This document shows, piece after piece, positions 41,895 to 50,233 of a DNA stretch of 64,000 nt (the stretch's first letter is position 1; each line of letters opens with the position of its first letter). The notes under the pieces are model-generated. The model was given only the letters and a program-made list of their open reading frames with translations, ran no database searches and was not told the DNA's origin. The DNA comes from an uncultured Pelagibacteraceae bacterium (GTDB lineage: Bacteria; Pseudomonadota; Alphaproteobacteria; Pelagibacterales; Pelagibacteraceae): the NCBI GenBank assembly GCA_902622825.1, contig CACNRH010000002.1:1-64000 (forward strand), in the 5' to 3' direction. Position numbers and translations under genes: made by a program.

Positions 41895-42602
41895 ATGAAA
41901 TTAAATAACAAATTAACAAAATTAATTAAATACTATAGTTTAATTAATCACAATTATATCTTTAAAAATGCCCCTATTAATCGCTATAAAAACAAAGACA
42001 AAAACGGTTTATCTTCAGATAAATCGTTGAATATTTTAAGAAAAGAAATTTCTTTAATCAAAAATTGTGAACTCAAAAAAAATGCTAATAATTTAGTATT
42101 TGCTGATGGAAACCCGGGCGCAAAAGTAATGATTATTGGTGAAGGACCTGGCGCAAACGAAGATAAGGTGGGCAAGCCATTTGTTGGGAGAGCTGGACAA
42201 TTATTAGACAAAATGTTGAATTCAATCAATCTTGATCGAACAAATGTTTATATTACTAACGTAGTAAATTATAGGCCGCCTGAAAATAGAAAACCAACAG
42301 AGGCAGAAATAGAGAGATATCTTCCTTTTTTAATTAAACATATCTTAATAATAAAGCCAAAAATAATTATGTTGCTTGGTAGTACTGCATTAAGTGCGTT
42401 GATAGGCGAAAATGAGGTAATATCAAAAGCTAGGGGTAAATGGCATGATAAAGTTTTTGAAAATACAAGGATATCGATTATGCCATCTTTTCATCCAGCA
42501 TTTTTAATGAGACAACCAGAGCAAAAAAAGCTTGCTTGGATAGACTTAAAAATGATCAGGGATAAAATTAAAAAACTTGGTATAAAAATTGAAAAGAGTT
42601 AA
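41895..42602 (+). CDS. Uracil-DNA glycosylase, family 4-like
   Basis: A 235-residue protein of the uracil-DNA glycosylase superfamily. GEGPGANEDKVGKPFVGRAG is motif A and SFHPAFLMRQP the C-terminal motif B, both typical of the SPO1/UdgA group. Only one Cys is present (in NCELKK), so the 4Fe-4S cluster of classical family 4 enzymes cannot form. N-terminal ~45 residues are poorly conserved, so a later start is possible. It overlaps rnhB by 14 bp. Confidence 0.8.
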   Translation: MKLNNKLTKLIKYYSLINHNYIFKNAPINRYKNKDKNGLSSDKSLNILRKEISLIKNCELKKNANNLVFADGNPGAKVMIIGEGPGANEDKVGKPFVGRAGQLLDKMLNSINLDRTNVYITNVVNYRPPENRKPTEAEIERYLPFLIKHILIIKPKIIMLLGSTALSALIGENEVISKARGKWHDKVFENTRISIMPSFHPAFLMRQPEQKKLAWIDLKMIRDKIKKLGIKIEKS

Positions 42603-43155
42603 AATATCTGCTGGGGTGGATGAGGTTGGAAGAGGTAGTTTGGCCGGGCCGGTGGTTGCCGCCGCAGTAATTTTCAAAGGGAATATTAAAAGGTCTTTAT
42701 TAAAAGATTCTAAGAAATTATCATTTAATAAAAGGATGATTATCGCAAAATATATAAAGAAAAACTCGATCTATGGCATTGGAGTTGCCGATGTAAATGA
42801 AATTTATAAATTTAATATTTTAAATGCCTCCTTATTAGCTATGAAAAGAGCGATATCTAAATTGAGCACTAAACCGAACCTGATATATGTTGATGGTATT
42901 TATGTGCCTAAAGGAATTAAAAATTGTAAAGCGATAATAAGAGGAGATCAAAAAATTAAGGTTATTAGTGCTGCATCAATACTAGCTAAAGTTTACAGGG
43001 ATCTACTAATGATTAAACTTTCAAAAAAATATAAGAATTATTTTTGGGAAAAGAATTTTGGATACGGAACAAAAGATCATTTAAAAAGTTTGAAAAAATA
43101 TGGAATAACTACTTTACATAGACGAGAGTTCAAGCCGGTATACAAGATGTTGTGA
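42589..43155 (+). CDS. rnhB: Ribonuclease HII
   Basis: A 188-residue enzyme removing ribonucleotides from DNA. The catalytic carboxylates are in AGVDEVGRGSLAGP (Asp-Glu-Gly) and IYVDGIYVP, and SAASILAKVYRD completes the family pattern. The start is a TTG within the end of the uracil-DNA glycosylase gene. The pairing of the two repair genes with ccrM downstream makes a DNA-maintenance group. Confidence 0.94.
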   Translation: MKRVKISAGVDEVGRGSLAGPVVAAAVIFKGNIKRSLLKDSKKLSFNKRMIIAKYIKKNSIYGIGVADVNEIYKFNILNASLLAMKRAISKLSTKPNLIYVDGIYVPKGIKNCKAIIRGDQKIKVISAASILAKVYRDLLMIKLSKKYKNYFWEKNFGYGTKDHLKSLKKYGITTLHRREFKPVYKML

Positions 43156-43203
43156 TTGAAAAAATTTAGAACACAAAAAACAAGCTTTTTCACGTAAAAC
43201 AGT

Positions 43204-43232
43204 TTGACCTCATATACAATTTAGAGTTGAAT
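43204..43232 (+). promoter_or_regulatory. Candidate ccrM promoter overlapping a GANTC site
   Basis: TTGACC (43204-43209) and TTGAAT (43227-43232) are 17 bp apart, matching sigma-70 hexamers at five and four of six positions. GAATC (43229-43233), the GANTC recognition sequence of CcrM, overlaps the -10. Predicted transcription starts near 43239, the ATG itself, giving a leaderless mRNA. Methylation feedback is inference. Confidence 0.4.
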
Positions 43233-43238
43233 CTCTAA
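43221..43238. repeat. Perfect inverted repeat abutting the ccrM start codon
   Basis: TTAGAG (43221-43226) and CTCTAA (43233-43238) are perfect inverted repeats around TTGAAT, ending at the base before the ATG. The repeat covers the candidate -10 and the GAATC site. It could be an operator or, if transcription starts upstream, a hairpin at the start codon. Confidence 0.6.
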
Positions 43239-44309
43239 ATGCCAGTTTTTTCTAACAAATTAATAAATGGAAATTGTATTAAAGAATTTAAAAAAATTCC
43301 TGATAAGAGTTTCGATTTAATTTTTGCCGACCCTCCTTACAATATGCAATTAGGTAAAAAATTAACTCGGCCTGACTCAAGCAAAGTCAATGGAGTGAAC
43401 GATAAATGGGATCAGTTTGGTAGCTTCAAGCATTATGATGAATTTTGCAAAATTTGGCTGTCTGAATGCAAAAGAGTTCTTAAGGATAATGGTAGTATAT
43501 GGGTAATAGGCTCATATCATAATATTTTTCGATTAGGGTTTCACATGCAAAATTTAGATTACTGGTTATTAAATGACGTCATTTGGAGAAAAAACAACCC
43601 TATGCCTAATTTTAAAGGCACTAGATTTACTAATGCACATGAAACGTTGATTTGGGCATCTAAAAACAAAAAGTCAAAATATACTTTTAATTATCAATCA
43701 ATTAAGTGTTTTAATGATGATCTTCAAATGAGATCGGACTGGATATTTCCAATTTGCAGTGGGAAAGAGAGGTTGAAAAAAAATGGGAAAAAAATTCATT
43801 CTACACAAAAGCCAGAGGCATTACTTCATAGAATAATATTAGCAACTACAAACAAAGGTGACACTATATTCGATCCATTTTTAGGGACTGGTACCACAGC
43901 AGTAGTAGCAAAAAAATTAGGCAGAAAATATTTTGGATTTGAAAAAGATAAAACGTATTTTAAAGCAGCATGTGATAGGTTAAATCAAGCTAAAATTATT
44001 GAGGATGATTATTTAGATACAATAGAGAATTCTAAATCTAAGCCTAGGATTCCTTTTGGTTCATTAGTAGAAATGGGAATGATAAGACCTGGCACAACCT
44101 TATATGATCAAAAAAAGAGATTTAATGCAAAAATAATGGCTGATGGAAGTTTAAAGCATAAGGATAAAGAGGGATCTATTCATAGAGTTGCAGCTCAAAT
44201 TATGGGCACAGAAAGCTATAATGGATGGACTTATTGGTATTGTGACATAGGGGGAAAATCAGTATCAATAGATAATTTGAGACAAAGATTGATCACAAAA
44301 AGTTTTTAA
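43239..44309 (+). CDS. ccrM: Cell-cycle DNA adenine methyltransferase CcrM (GANTC)
   Basis: A 356-residue beta-class N6-adenine methylase. The catalytic D31-PPYN motif comes first (FADPPYNMQL), the SAM motif FDPFLGTGTTAVVAKKLGRKYFGFE later. The C-terminal ~80 residues match the CcrM-specific domain (GSLVEMGMIRPGTTLYD, ESYNGWTYWY). CcrM methylates GANTC and links replication to transcription in alphaproteobacteria. No restriction endonuclease is adjacent, so this is a solitary, regulatory methylase. Confidence 0.93.
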   Translation: MPVFSNKLINGNCIKEFKKIPDKSFDLIFADPPYNMQLGKKLTRPDSSKVNGVNDKWDQFGSFKHYDEFCKIWLSECKRVLKDNGSIWVIGSYHNIFRLGFHMQNLDYWLLNDVIWRKNNPMPNFKGTRFTNAHETLIWASKNKKSKYTFNYQSIKCFNDDLQMRSDWIFPICSGKERLKKNGKKIHSTQKPEALLHRIILATTNKGDTIFDPFLGTGTTAVVAKKLGRKYFGFEKDKTYFKAACDRLNQAKIIEDDYLDTIENSKSKPRIPFGSLVEMGMIRPGTTLYDQKKRFNAKIMADGSLKHKDKEGSIHRVAAQIMGTESYNGWTYWYCDIGGKSVSIDNLRQRLITKSF

Positions 44310-44315
44310 CTTTTT
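44297..44315. terminator. Bidirectional terminator between ccrM and FAD monooxygenase genes
   Basis: AAAAAGT (44297-44303) pairs with ACTTTTT (44309-44315) around a 5-nt loop, with an A run on one side and a T run on the other. It overlaps the ccrM stop codon and sits at a convergent junction with an 11-bp gap. The hairpin is A-U rich, so its strength is doubtful. Confidence 0.4.
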
Positions 44316-44320
44316 CAAAG

Positions 44321-45448
44321 CTAATTGTAAACTTTTCCTAAATACAAATTTAAAAATTTTTTATTTTTTGTCATGGTTTTCATTAAATAGTTTCTTATTT
44401 TTGTTAAAAAAGAATTCGATAAATGAAAAGAAAAATAATTTAGTTTAGATCTATAAATTACGGCATTTATTTTTTTGGATCTTTTTTCGTGGTAAGTAGA
44501 GTGAGCATTTGTAACATTTTTGCTCAATAAAAGAGACAGCTCATAGGCATCTTCAATTGATTGTGAAGCTCCTTGTGCCATTGTTGGTAAAAGTGTGTGA
44601 AAAGCATCACCAAGATAAAAAACCTTATCATTCTTAGGTTTTATAATTTTATTTGAAACATATATTGGCCAAGATTTTGTATCTTCACTAAAAATATCCG
44701 AAAACTTTTTATTTTGTTTTAAAATATTTTTTTCTAATATTGAATTAATATTTTCAGAATTAAACTTTGTCCTTGAAATTAAAACCAAATTTAGATCACC
44801 TTTCATATTTATTGGATAAGAAACTATATGAGAATTTGAACCCATAAATATCGAAATATTTTGATTATCAAATCCCTCTAGGTTGGAAGATTTCAATATT
44901 TTTCTTATTGCTACTGAGCCGGAATATTTTGGTTTGTAACTTTTATTTTCTATTATCGTTTTAGTATTTGAAAAAACTCCATCGCAAACACAAATATAAT
45001 CTACAAGATCGTTTGTATTGTCTTCAAAATTTATGAGCATCTTTCCTTTAAGCTCTGAAATTTTTTTCACAACTTTGTTAAATTTTAAATTATTTTTATA
45101 AACTTTTTCTTTTAAAAATTCTATCAGTGTCGACCTTCTCAGAGTCGTATATTTAACGTCGGATCTGTTAAAAACTTTCAAATCTAGTTCACAAATTTTT
45201 TTATTTTTAATTGAAAAAAAGTTTATTTTATTTGGATTAAAAATCTGTTTTTTATCTATGTTATCAAAATCAATATCATTGAGAATTGAAATGCTATTAG
45301 TAGACAATTGAATTCCATAACCCTCATCAAATTTTAAACCGTCATCTTTTTCGTAGATCATAAAATCACAATTTTGGTTTTTTTTTAATAAATTGCCCAA
45401 TGCTAAACCTGCTATACCCGAACCTATTATGGCTATTTTTTTTTTCAT
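44321..45448 (-). CDS. FAD-dependent monooxygenase (UbiH/PHBH-like)
   Basis: A 375-residue flavoprotein hydroxylase. The FAD-binding GxGxxG is IAIIGSGIAGLALGNLL, the DG motif appears as VCDGVFSNTK, and the GD motif is VFYLGDAFHTLLPTMAQGASQSIEDAYEL. The superfamily hydroxylates quinone precursors and aromatic compounds; the substrate cannot be assigned. It shares one base with the mutY stop, so the two are co-transcribed. Confidence 0.75.
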   Translation of the reverse strand: MKKKIAIIGSGIAGLALGNLLKKNQNCDFMIYEKDDGLKFDEGYGIQLSTNSISILNDIDFDNIDKKQIFNPNKINFFSIKNKKICELDLKVFNRSDVKYTTLRRSTLIEFLKEKVYKNNLKFNKVVKKISELKGKMLINFEDNTNDLVDYICVCDGVFSNTKTIIENKSYKPKYSGSVAIRKILKSSNLEGFDNQNISIFMGSNSHIVSYPINMKGDLNLVLISRTKFNSENINSILEKNILKQNKKFSDIFSEDTKSWPIYVSNKIIKPKNDKVFYLGDAFHTLLPTMAQGASQSIEDAYELSLLLSKNVTNAHSTYHEKRSKKINAVIYRSKLNYFSFHLSNSFLTKIRNYLMKTMTKNKKFLNLYLGKVYN

Positions 45449-46440
45449 TAATATAATTTCTCTATATGATTTATTATTTTTTTTGTGAATGACGGTATAA
45501 CTTCCTTATTAGAACCGATCGAATGCCACTCAAAGTTTTTTGGAATTGTTTTTGAAAATTTGTAATACAAGTTAATATCTAACTTTTTATTTGAAATAGA
45601 ATTACTATAATTTTTTAATAAAGACCAATTTTTTTTATTATTTTTTTCTCTAATCATGATTTTTGGTATTAAAAAATCTTTTAAAAAACCAAGATTATTC
45701 TTTTTTGTAAGTCCAATTTGTTTTCTTTTAGTAACATAGCAAAAGATATCCAATTTTTTTGTTGTCTTTTTAATTTTTGTTTTTGTGATAGAGACTGTCT
45801 TAGAATTTTTGAACAAACAGTTCTTTTTTATCGGACATTTCTCGCATAGAGGTTTGGGTCTGCATATAAGAGCTCCAAACTCCATTAACGCCTCAACGAA
45901 ATCTGAATTTCTATTATGAAAAAAAAATGCTCGTTGATTATCACTTTTAATTTTTTCCTGATTTAACAGGTCTACATTTTTATTTAAAATTCTTGAAAAA
46001 ATACGTTTTACATTTCCATCAAAAGCTATAGTGGGATTATTATAGATTAAAGCTAAAAGAACGTTTGCTGTATATTCCCCCACCCCAGGTAATTTTTTAA
46101 TTTCATCAAAATCTCTTGGCAATTTAAAATTGTTCTTTTCTAATTTTTTGGCTGAAGCTAATAAAAATCTTGCTCGTCTATAGTATCCGAGTCCTTCCCA
46201 AGCTTTCATTACATCTTTTTCTTTGGCTCGTGATAAAGATTTTAGATTAGGATACTTGTCAATAAACCTGTTAAAATACGGGATTACAGTTTGAACTTGA
46301 GTTTGCTGTAGCATAAATTCACTTAAAATCCTAAAATAAACCGCCTGTTTGTGGTTATTTTGCACACGCCAAGGTAGTGAACGTTTGTTATTATCATACC
46401 ATGCTAAAATAATTTTTGATAAATTAAAGTCTATATGCAT
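45448..46440 (-). CDS. mutY: A/G-specific adenine glycosylase MutY
   Basis: A 330-residue base-excision enzyme removing A opposite 8-oxoG. The helix-hairpin-helix with catalytic Asp (KLPGVGEYTANVLLALIYNNPTIAFD) is present. The Fe-S Cys cluster is CRPKPLCEKCPIKKNC, spaced C-x5-C-x2-C-x5-C; the first interval is one residue shorter than the usual x6. A divergent C-terminal Nudix-like domain follows. ATG 46440 is the natural start (MHIDFNLSK), overlapping the divergent gene's start. Confidence 0.9.
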   Translation of the reverse strand: MHIDFNLSKIILAWYDNNKRSLPWRVQNNHKQAVYFRILSEFMLQQTQVQTVIPYFNRFIDKYPNLKSLSRAKEKDVMKAWEGLGYYRRARFLLASAKKLEKNNFKLPRDFDEIKKLPGVGEYTANVLLALIYNNPTIAFDGNVKRIFSRILNKNVDLLNQEKIKSDNQRAFFFHNRNSDFVEALMEFGALICRPKPLCEKCPIKKNCLFKNSKTVSITKTKIKKTTKKLDIFCYVTKRKQIGLTKKNNLGFLKDFLIPKIMIREKNNKKNWSLLKNYSNSISNKKLDINLYYKFSKTIPKNFEWHSIGSNKEVIPSFTKKIINHIEKLY

Positions 46441-46914
46441 AAAAAATTCAATATTAATAAAACTGGTAATTTCATACAAGGTTTAAGACCTTTTTCAAAC
46501 ACCATTCCAAAAAATTTAAAACAAATTTTCAAAAAAAGGGGAAAAAATTTTTCTAATTTAGTGGATAACTGGAGTAAAATAGTTGGTAAAAATATATCAA
46601 ATGTGAGCTACCCGGTAAAAATTTTAAATGATAGAACTGCCAATAAGACATCTTTAGTATTAAATATTATGCGTGGAAACGAATTGGAAATTGAATATTC
46701 TAAATCAGAAATAATCGATAAAGTTAATAGTTTTTTTGGGTATAAATTTCTAAATTCATTAAAATTGACATCCACACAAGCAAAAAAAACTGACAAAAAT
46801 AAAGTTATGATTAAAAGAAAAAGATACGAGAAGCAGCTAGATAATATAGAAAATGAGAAACTTAAAACGCAATTAAACAAATTAATAAAGGCATTTAATG
46901 AAAAAAATTGTTAA
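46435..46914 (+). CDS. DUF721/DciA-like protein
   Basis: A 159-residue basic protein of the DUF721 family. Hallmarks are LVDNWSKIVGKNISN and the following beta-rich region ending in a Lys-rich helix. DciA is a replicative helicase loader in bacteria lacking DnaC, so such a function is plausible but only by homology. It is divergent from mutY, with which it shares the palindrome ATGCAT for both start codons. mutY, this gene, a dsbA-like gene and smc are a conserved alphaproteobacterial order. Confidence 0.75.
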   Translation: MHKKFNINKTGNFIQGLRPFSNTIPKNLKQIFKKRGKNFSNLVDNWSKIVGKNISNVSYPVKILNDRTANKTSLVLNIMRGNELEIEYSKSEIIDKVNSFFGYKFLNSLKLTSTQAKKTDKNKVMIKRKRYEKQLDNIENEKLKTQLNKLIKAFNEKNC

Positions 46915-47482
46915 ATATTTCTATGTATTGTTTTTTTTGATATTACAAAACACACTTGTTTTTGCAAATATTTCCATTGGTGAAAAAAATGCTAAGGTAA
47001 ATGTGAAAGTTTTTTCATCATTAACTTGTCCTCATTGTGCGAGTTTTCATATTAAGATTTTTGACAAATTAAAAGAGGAATATATTGACAATAATAAAGT
47101 GCATTATGAGCATTTTAGTTTCCCTCTAGATTTAGCTGCTCTAAACGCTGAGAAAATAATAAAGTGTACGTCTAATAAAAATATTGCTTTTAAATTACTT
47201 GATAATATTTATAGAAATCAAAATAAATGGGCGGTAGGTGAAGATATTAATAAAATTAATAATTCACTAATAAATTTAAGTGTTAAATTTGACCTAAAAA
47301 AAGAAGAGCTTGACAAATGTCTGAAAGACGAAAATTTACAAGATCAAATATTAAGTCAAAGAATAGAGGCACAAAAAAATTACAAAATATCATCAACCCC
47401 AACCATTTTTATCAATGATAAAGTTTATGATGGGAAACACGATTTTAAATCTTTTAAAAAACAAATAGATAAGAATTTATAA
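46898..47482 (+). CDS. DsbA-like periplasmic thiol-disulfide protein
   Basis: A 194-residue protein with a signal peptide (about residues 1-22) and a thioredoxin fold with a CPHC active site (SSLTCPHCASFH). The cis-Pro loop is visible as SSTPTIFIND. DsbA-family proteins introduce disulfides in exported proteins. It overlaps the upstream DciA-like gene by 17 bp and smc starts 2 bp downstream. Confidence 0.85.
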   Translation: MKKIVKYFYVLFFLILQNTLVFANISIGEKNAKVNVKVFSSLTCPHCASFHIKIFDKLKEEYIDNNKVHYEHFSFPLDLAALNAEKIIKCTSNKNIAFKLLDNIYRNQNKWAVGEDINKINNSLINLSVKFDLKKEELDKCLKDENLQDQILSQRIEAQKNYKISSTPTIFINDKVYDGKHDFKSFKKQIDKNL

Positions 47483-47484
47483 AT

Positions 47485-49929
47485 ATGAAATTTAAAAAAC
47501 TAGAACTAACAGGTTTTAAATCCTTTTACGATAAAACATCTTTTTTTATAGAAGATGGTTTGACGGGAATAGTAGGACCAAATGGTTGTGGTAAATCAAA
47601 TATAGTTGAAGCACTAAGATGGTGTATGGGGGAAACATCTGCTAAAAGTATGAGAGGTTCTGGAATGGAAGATGTAATTTTTTCAGGGACATCTAACAAA
47701 CCATCAAAAAACATTTCAGAAGTTTCATTATTAATTGATAATAAATCTAATGAAGGACCAACCCAATTTAAGAATTTAAATGAAATCTTGGTGACAAGAA
47801 AAATTGAGAGAGACAAAGGATCAAAATATTATATAAATGAGAGGGAAGTGAGAGCAAAAGATGCGCAAACTTTTTTTGCTGATCTTTCCACTGGGGCCCA
47901 TTCACCCTCTTTAATAAGCCAGGGTAAAATTGGACAGCTGGTAATTTCAAAACCAGATGAAAGAAGAGCCATCCTAGAAGAGGCAGCTGGCATATCGGGT
48001 ATGCATGCTCGAAGGCATGAGGCAGAAACAAGACTTGCCGCCGCAGAGAATAATTTAAAAAGAGCAGATGAATTAAAAAGGCAACAAGAAAAGCAACTTG
48101 AAAATTTAAGAAAACAAGCTGAGGAGGCCTCCAAATATAAAGAAATATCTAAAGAAATAAGAAAAAAAGAAGCTGGTTTGTACTTCTTAAAATTTCAAGA
48201 AATTGAAAGCGAGCAAAAAATTGTATCTGATAAATCCAGTGAATTGGAGGATGAAATTAGTGCAATAAAAATTGATTTAAACCACAATTCTCAGCTTCTT
48301 GATGAAGAAAACAAAAAGTTATCGCCGCTAAGAGATAAGAAAATGGAAAATTTAGCTAAAATACAAAAAATAAACCTTGAATTAGATAACTTAATTTTAG
48401 AGGAAAATAGAATAAAAAGCTTACAAGAAAAATTACGTAAATCATTAAATGAAATCGACTCAGATCTAGAAAGGGAAAAAAGTATTACTTTAGATGCAAC
48501 CTTGAATGAAAAAAGAGTTCTGGAAGAGAAAAAAGAACTGCTTAAAACAGAAAATGAATTAGCGGTTATAGAAGATAAGTCTTCATTAAATTTGGACGAT
48601 GCAAAAAGGGAACTTAATGAATTAAAAGCAGAATTAGATGTTATGATTAATGAGTTGGAGGTTTTAATTGACTCAGATCAAAAAATTAATAAAGAAACTT
48701 TTAAAGTTTTTAAGGATTTAATAAATAAAATTACAATTTCCCAAGAAAAATACGCTACATTTTTTGGAAAGAATGAGTCTATTAAGAGTGACTCGATTAA
48801 AAGAAAAGAGAGAATCAAGAATATAGATAATGAACTTGAAAATTGGAAAAATTTGAAAATTAATTCTGAAAAGATGATTATGGCATTGAATGAGAGAAAA
48901 ATCTCATTAAAAAAAGAAATCGATGAAAATGAGAAAAACCCAGAAAAGATTGCAACTAGCAAAGGCCAAAATAAACAAAATTTGGAAAATACTAAAAAGA
49001 GAAATGAAGAAATTGATATCGAATTAATCGAGGCGGAAAATAAATACAACTTAGTTAATAATAATTTAAAGGAAATCCAGGAAAAATTATCAAGCTTAAG
49101 AGAGGATAAAGCAAGAAAAGAAGCTACTATTGAAGGGATCGAAAATAGAAAAAAAGATCTTTTATATACAATAAAAAATGAATTACGTATTGATGATGCA
49201 AGTCTCTTATTAGCGTCTTCAAATTTAGTAGATTTGAATAAAGACGAATATCCGGAAATACAAGCTATAGAAAAAAGCGTTGAAGAATCAAAAAAGAAAA
49301 GAGAGTCGCTTGGCTCAGTTAATTTGAGAGCTGATGAGGAAACTGAAAAGTATAAGAATGAGATTAAAAAAATGGAGGATGACAGAGCAGACCTTTACAC
49401 CGCTATCGTTAAATTAAAAACTAGTATCGATGAATTGAATCAAAGAGGGAGAGAGAAATTGCTAGATGCATTCACTAAAGTTAATAGAAAATTTAATGAA
49501 GTTTATACTAAACTATTTAATGGTGGAAACGCAAAATTAGAGCTCGTTAATTCTGATGATCCATTAGAAGCTGGTTTAGAAATGTTGGTTTCCCCTCCTG
49601 GTAAAAGATTGCAATCAATTACACTCTTGTCTGGTGGAGAGCAAGCTTTAACCGCGCTCTCCTTAATATTTGCTGTATTCCTTGTAAGCCCCTCGCCTAT
49701 ATGTGTATTAGATGAAGTGGATGCTCCGTTAGATGATGCTAACGTTACTAGATTTTGCTCATTACTTGATGAACTCACAAAAATTACCAAAACAAGATTT
49801 GTAATAATAACACACCATGCTTTGACCATGTCAAGAATGCACAGACTCTATGGTGTAACCATGCCAGAGAAAGGTATTAGTCAATTAGTATCAGTTGATT
49901 TACAAAAAGCCGAGGGTCTTGTAGCTTGA
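47485..49929 (+). CDS. smc: SMC chromosome segregation ATPase, short hinge-less form
   Basis: An 814-residue SMC protein. The N-terminal ATPase has Walker A GPNGCGKSN (residues 31-39), and the C-terminal ATPase has the signature LLSGGEQALTALSL (Ser716) and Walker B VLDEVDAPLDD (Asp743, Glu744). Between lies ~450 residues of mostly coiled coil, with a break near residues 393-440 (IDSDQKINKETFKVF, ATFFGKNESIK). Bacterial SMCs are normally ~1150 residues with a ~150-residue globular hinge; I see none here. Both ATPase halves are intact and there are no frameshifts. It leads directly into the atp genes. Confidence 0.9.
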   Translation: MKFKKLELTGFKSFYDKTSFFIEDGLTGIVGPNGCGKSNIVEALRWCMGETSAKSMRGSGMEDVIFSGTSNKPSKNISEVSLLIDNKSNEGPTQFKNLNEILVTRKIERDKGSKYYINEREVRAKDAQTFFADLSTGAHSPSLISQGKIGQLVISKPDERRAILEEAAGISGMHARRHEAETRLAAAENNLKRADELKRQQEKQLENLRKQAEEASKYKEISKEIRKKEAGLYFLKFQEIESEQKIVSDKSSELEDEISAIKIDLNHNSQLLDEENKKLSPLRDKKMENLAKIQKINLELDNLILEENRIKSLQEKLRKSLNEIDSDLEREKSITLDATLNEKRVLEEKKELLKTENELAVIEDKSSLNLDDAKRELNELKAELDVMINELEVLIDSDQKINKETFKVFKDLINKITISQEKYATFFGKNESIKSDSIKRKERIKNIDNELENWKNLKINSEKMIMALNERKISLKKEIDENEKNPEKIATSKGQNKQNLENTKKRNEEIDIELIEAENKYNLVNNNLKEIQEKLSSLREDKARKEATIEGIENRKKDLLYTIKNELRIDDASLLLASSNLVDLNKDEYPEIQAIEKSVEESKKKRESLGSVNLRADEETEKYKNEIKKMEDDRADLYTAIVKLKTSIDELNQRGREKLLDAFTKVNRKFNEVYTKLFNGGNAKLELVNSDDPLEAGLEMLVSPPGKRLQSITLLSGGEQALTALSLIFAVFLVSPSPICVLDEVDAPLDDANVTRFCSLLDELTKITKTRFVIITHHALTMSRMHRLYGVTMPEKGISQLVSVDLQKAEGLVA

Positions 49930-49933
49930 AAAT

Positions 49934-50218
49934 ATGGAAAATAAAGAAGATTTTAAAACTCGCCTAAAAATTGAAAAAAAAAGGTTGGAAGAATTAACCT
50001 TCAAAAGTGAAAATAAAAGAGGTTTATTTTTAGGGAACGCATTTAAATTGGGTACAGAATTAGTCGCAGCGGTAGTAGTTGGGACAATAATTGGGTTTAT
50101 TTTAGATAATTGGTTTGGTACTAAACCAGTATTAATTATAATATTTTTTTTAATTGGTTTTGCCGCTGGTATATTAAATGTGGTAAGAACAGCAAAAAAT
50201 ATGCAAAAAAACGACTAG
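49934..50218 (+). CDS. atpI: ATP synthase protein I (AtpI)
   Basis: A 94-residue membrane protein with a charged N terminus and two hydrophobic helices (GTELVAAVVVGTIIGFILD and VLIIIFFLIGFAAGILNV). This AtpI/AtpQ family assists F0 c-ring assembly or Mg transport. It is the first gene of the split atpI-B-E-F'-F operon, 4 bp after smc. Confidence 0.85.
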   Translation: MENKEDFKTRLKIEKKRLEELTFKSENKRGLFLGNAFKLGTELVAAVVVGTIIGFILDNWFGTKPVLIIIFFLIGFAAGILNVVRTAKNMQKND

Positions 50219-50233
50219 TGATTTAGGAAAAAT

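Noticed and set aside
43165-43192. Possible terminator hairpin after rnhB
   Set aside because: GAAAAA and TTTTTC are complementary but only A-T rich and separated by ~17 nt, with no following T run.
43239-44309. Restriction-modification system at ccrM
   Set aside because: No endonuclease or specificity subunit is adjacent, and the C-terminal domain is CcrM-type, so a solitary methylase is the better explanation.
47526-48134. Several antisense open frames across the 5' part of smc
   Set aside because: They overlap the conserved ATPase head in reverse and resemble no protein family.
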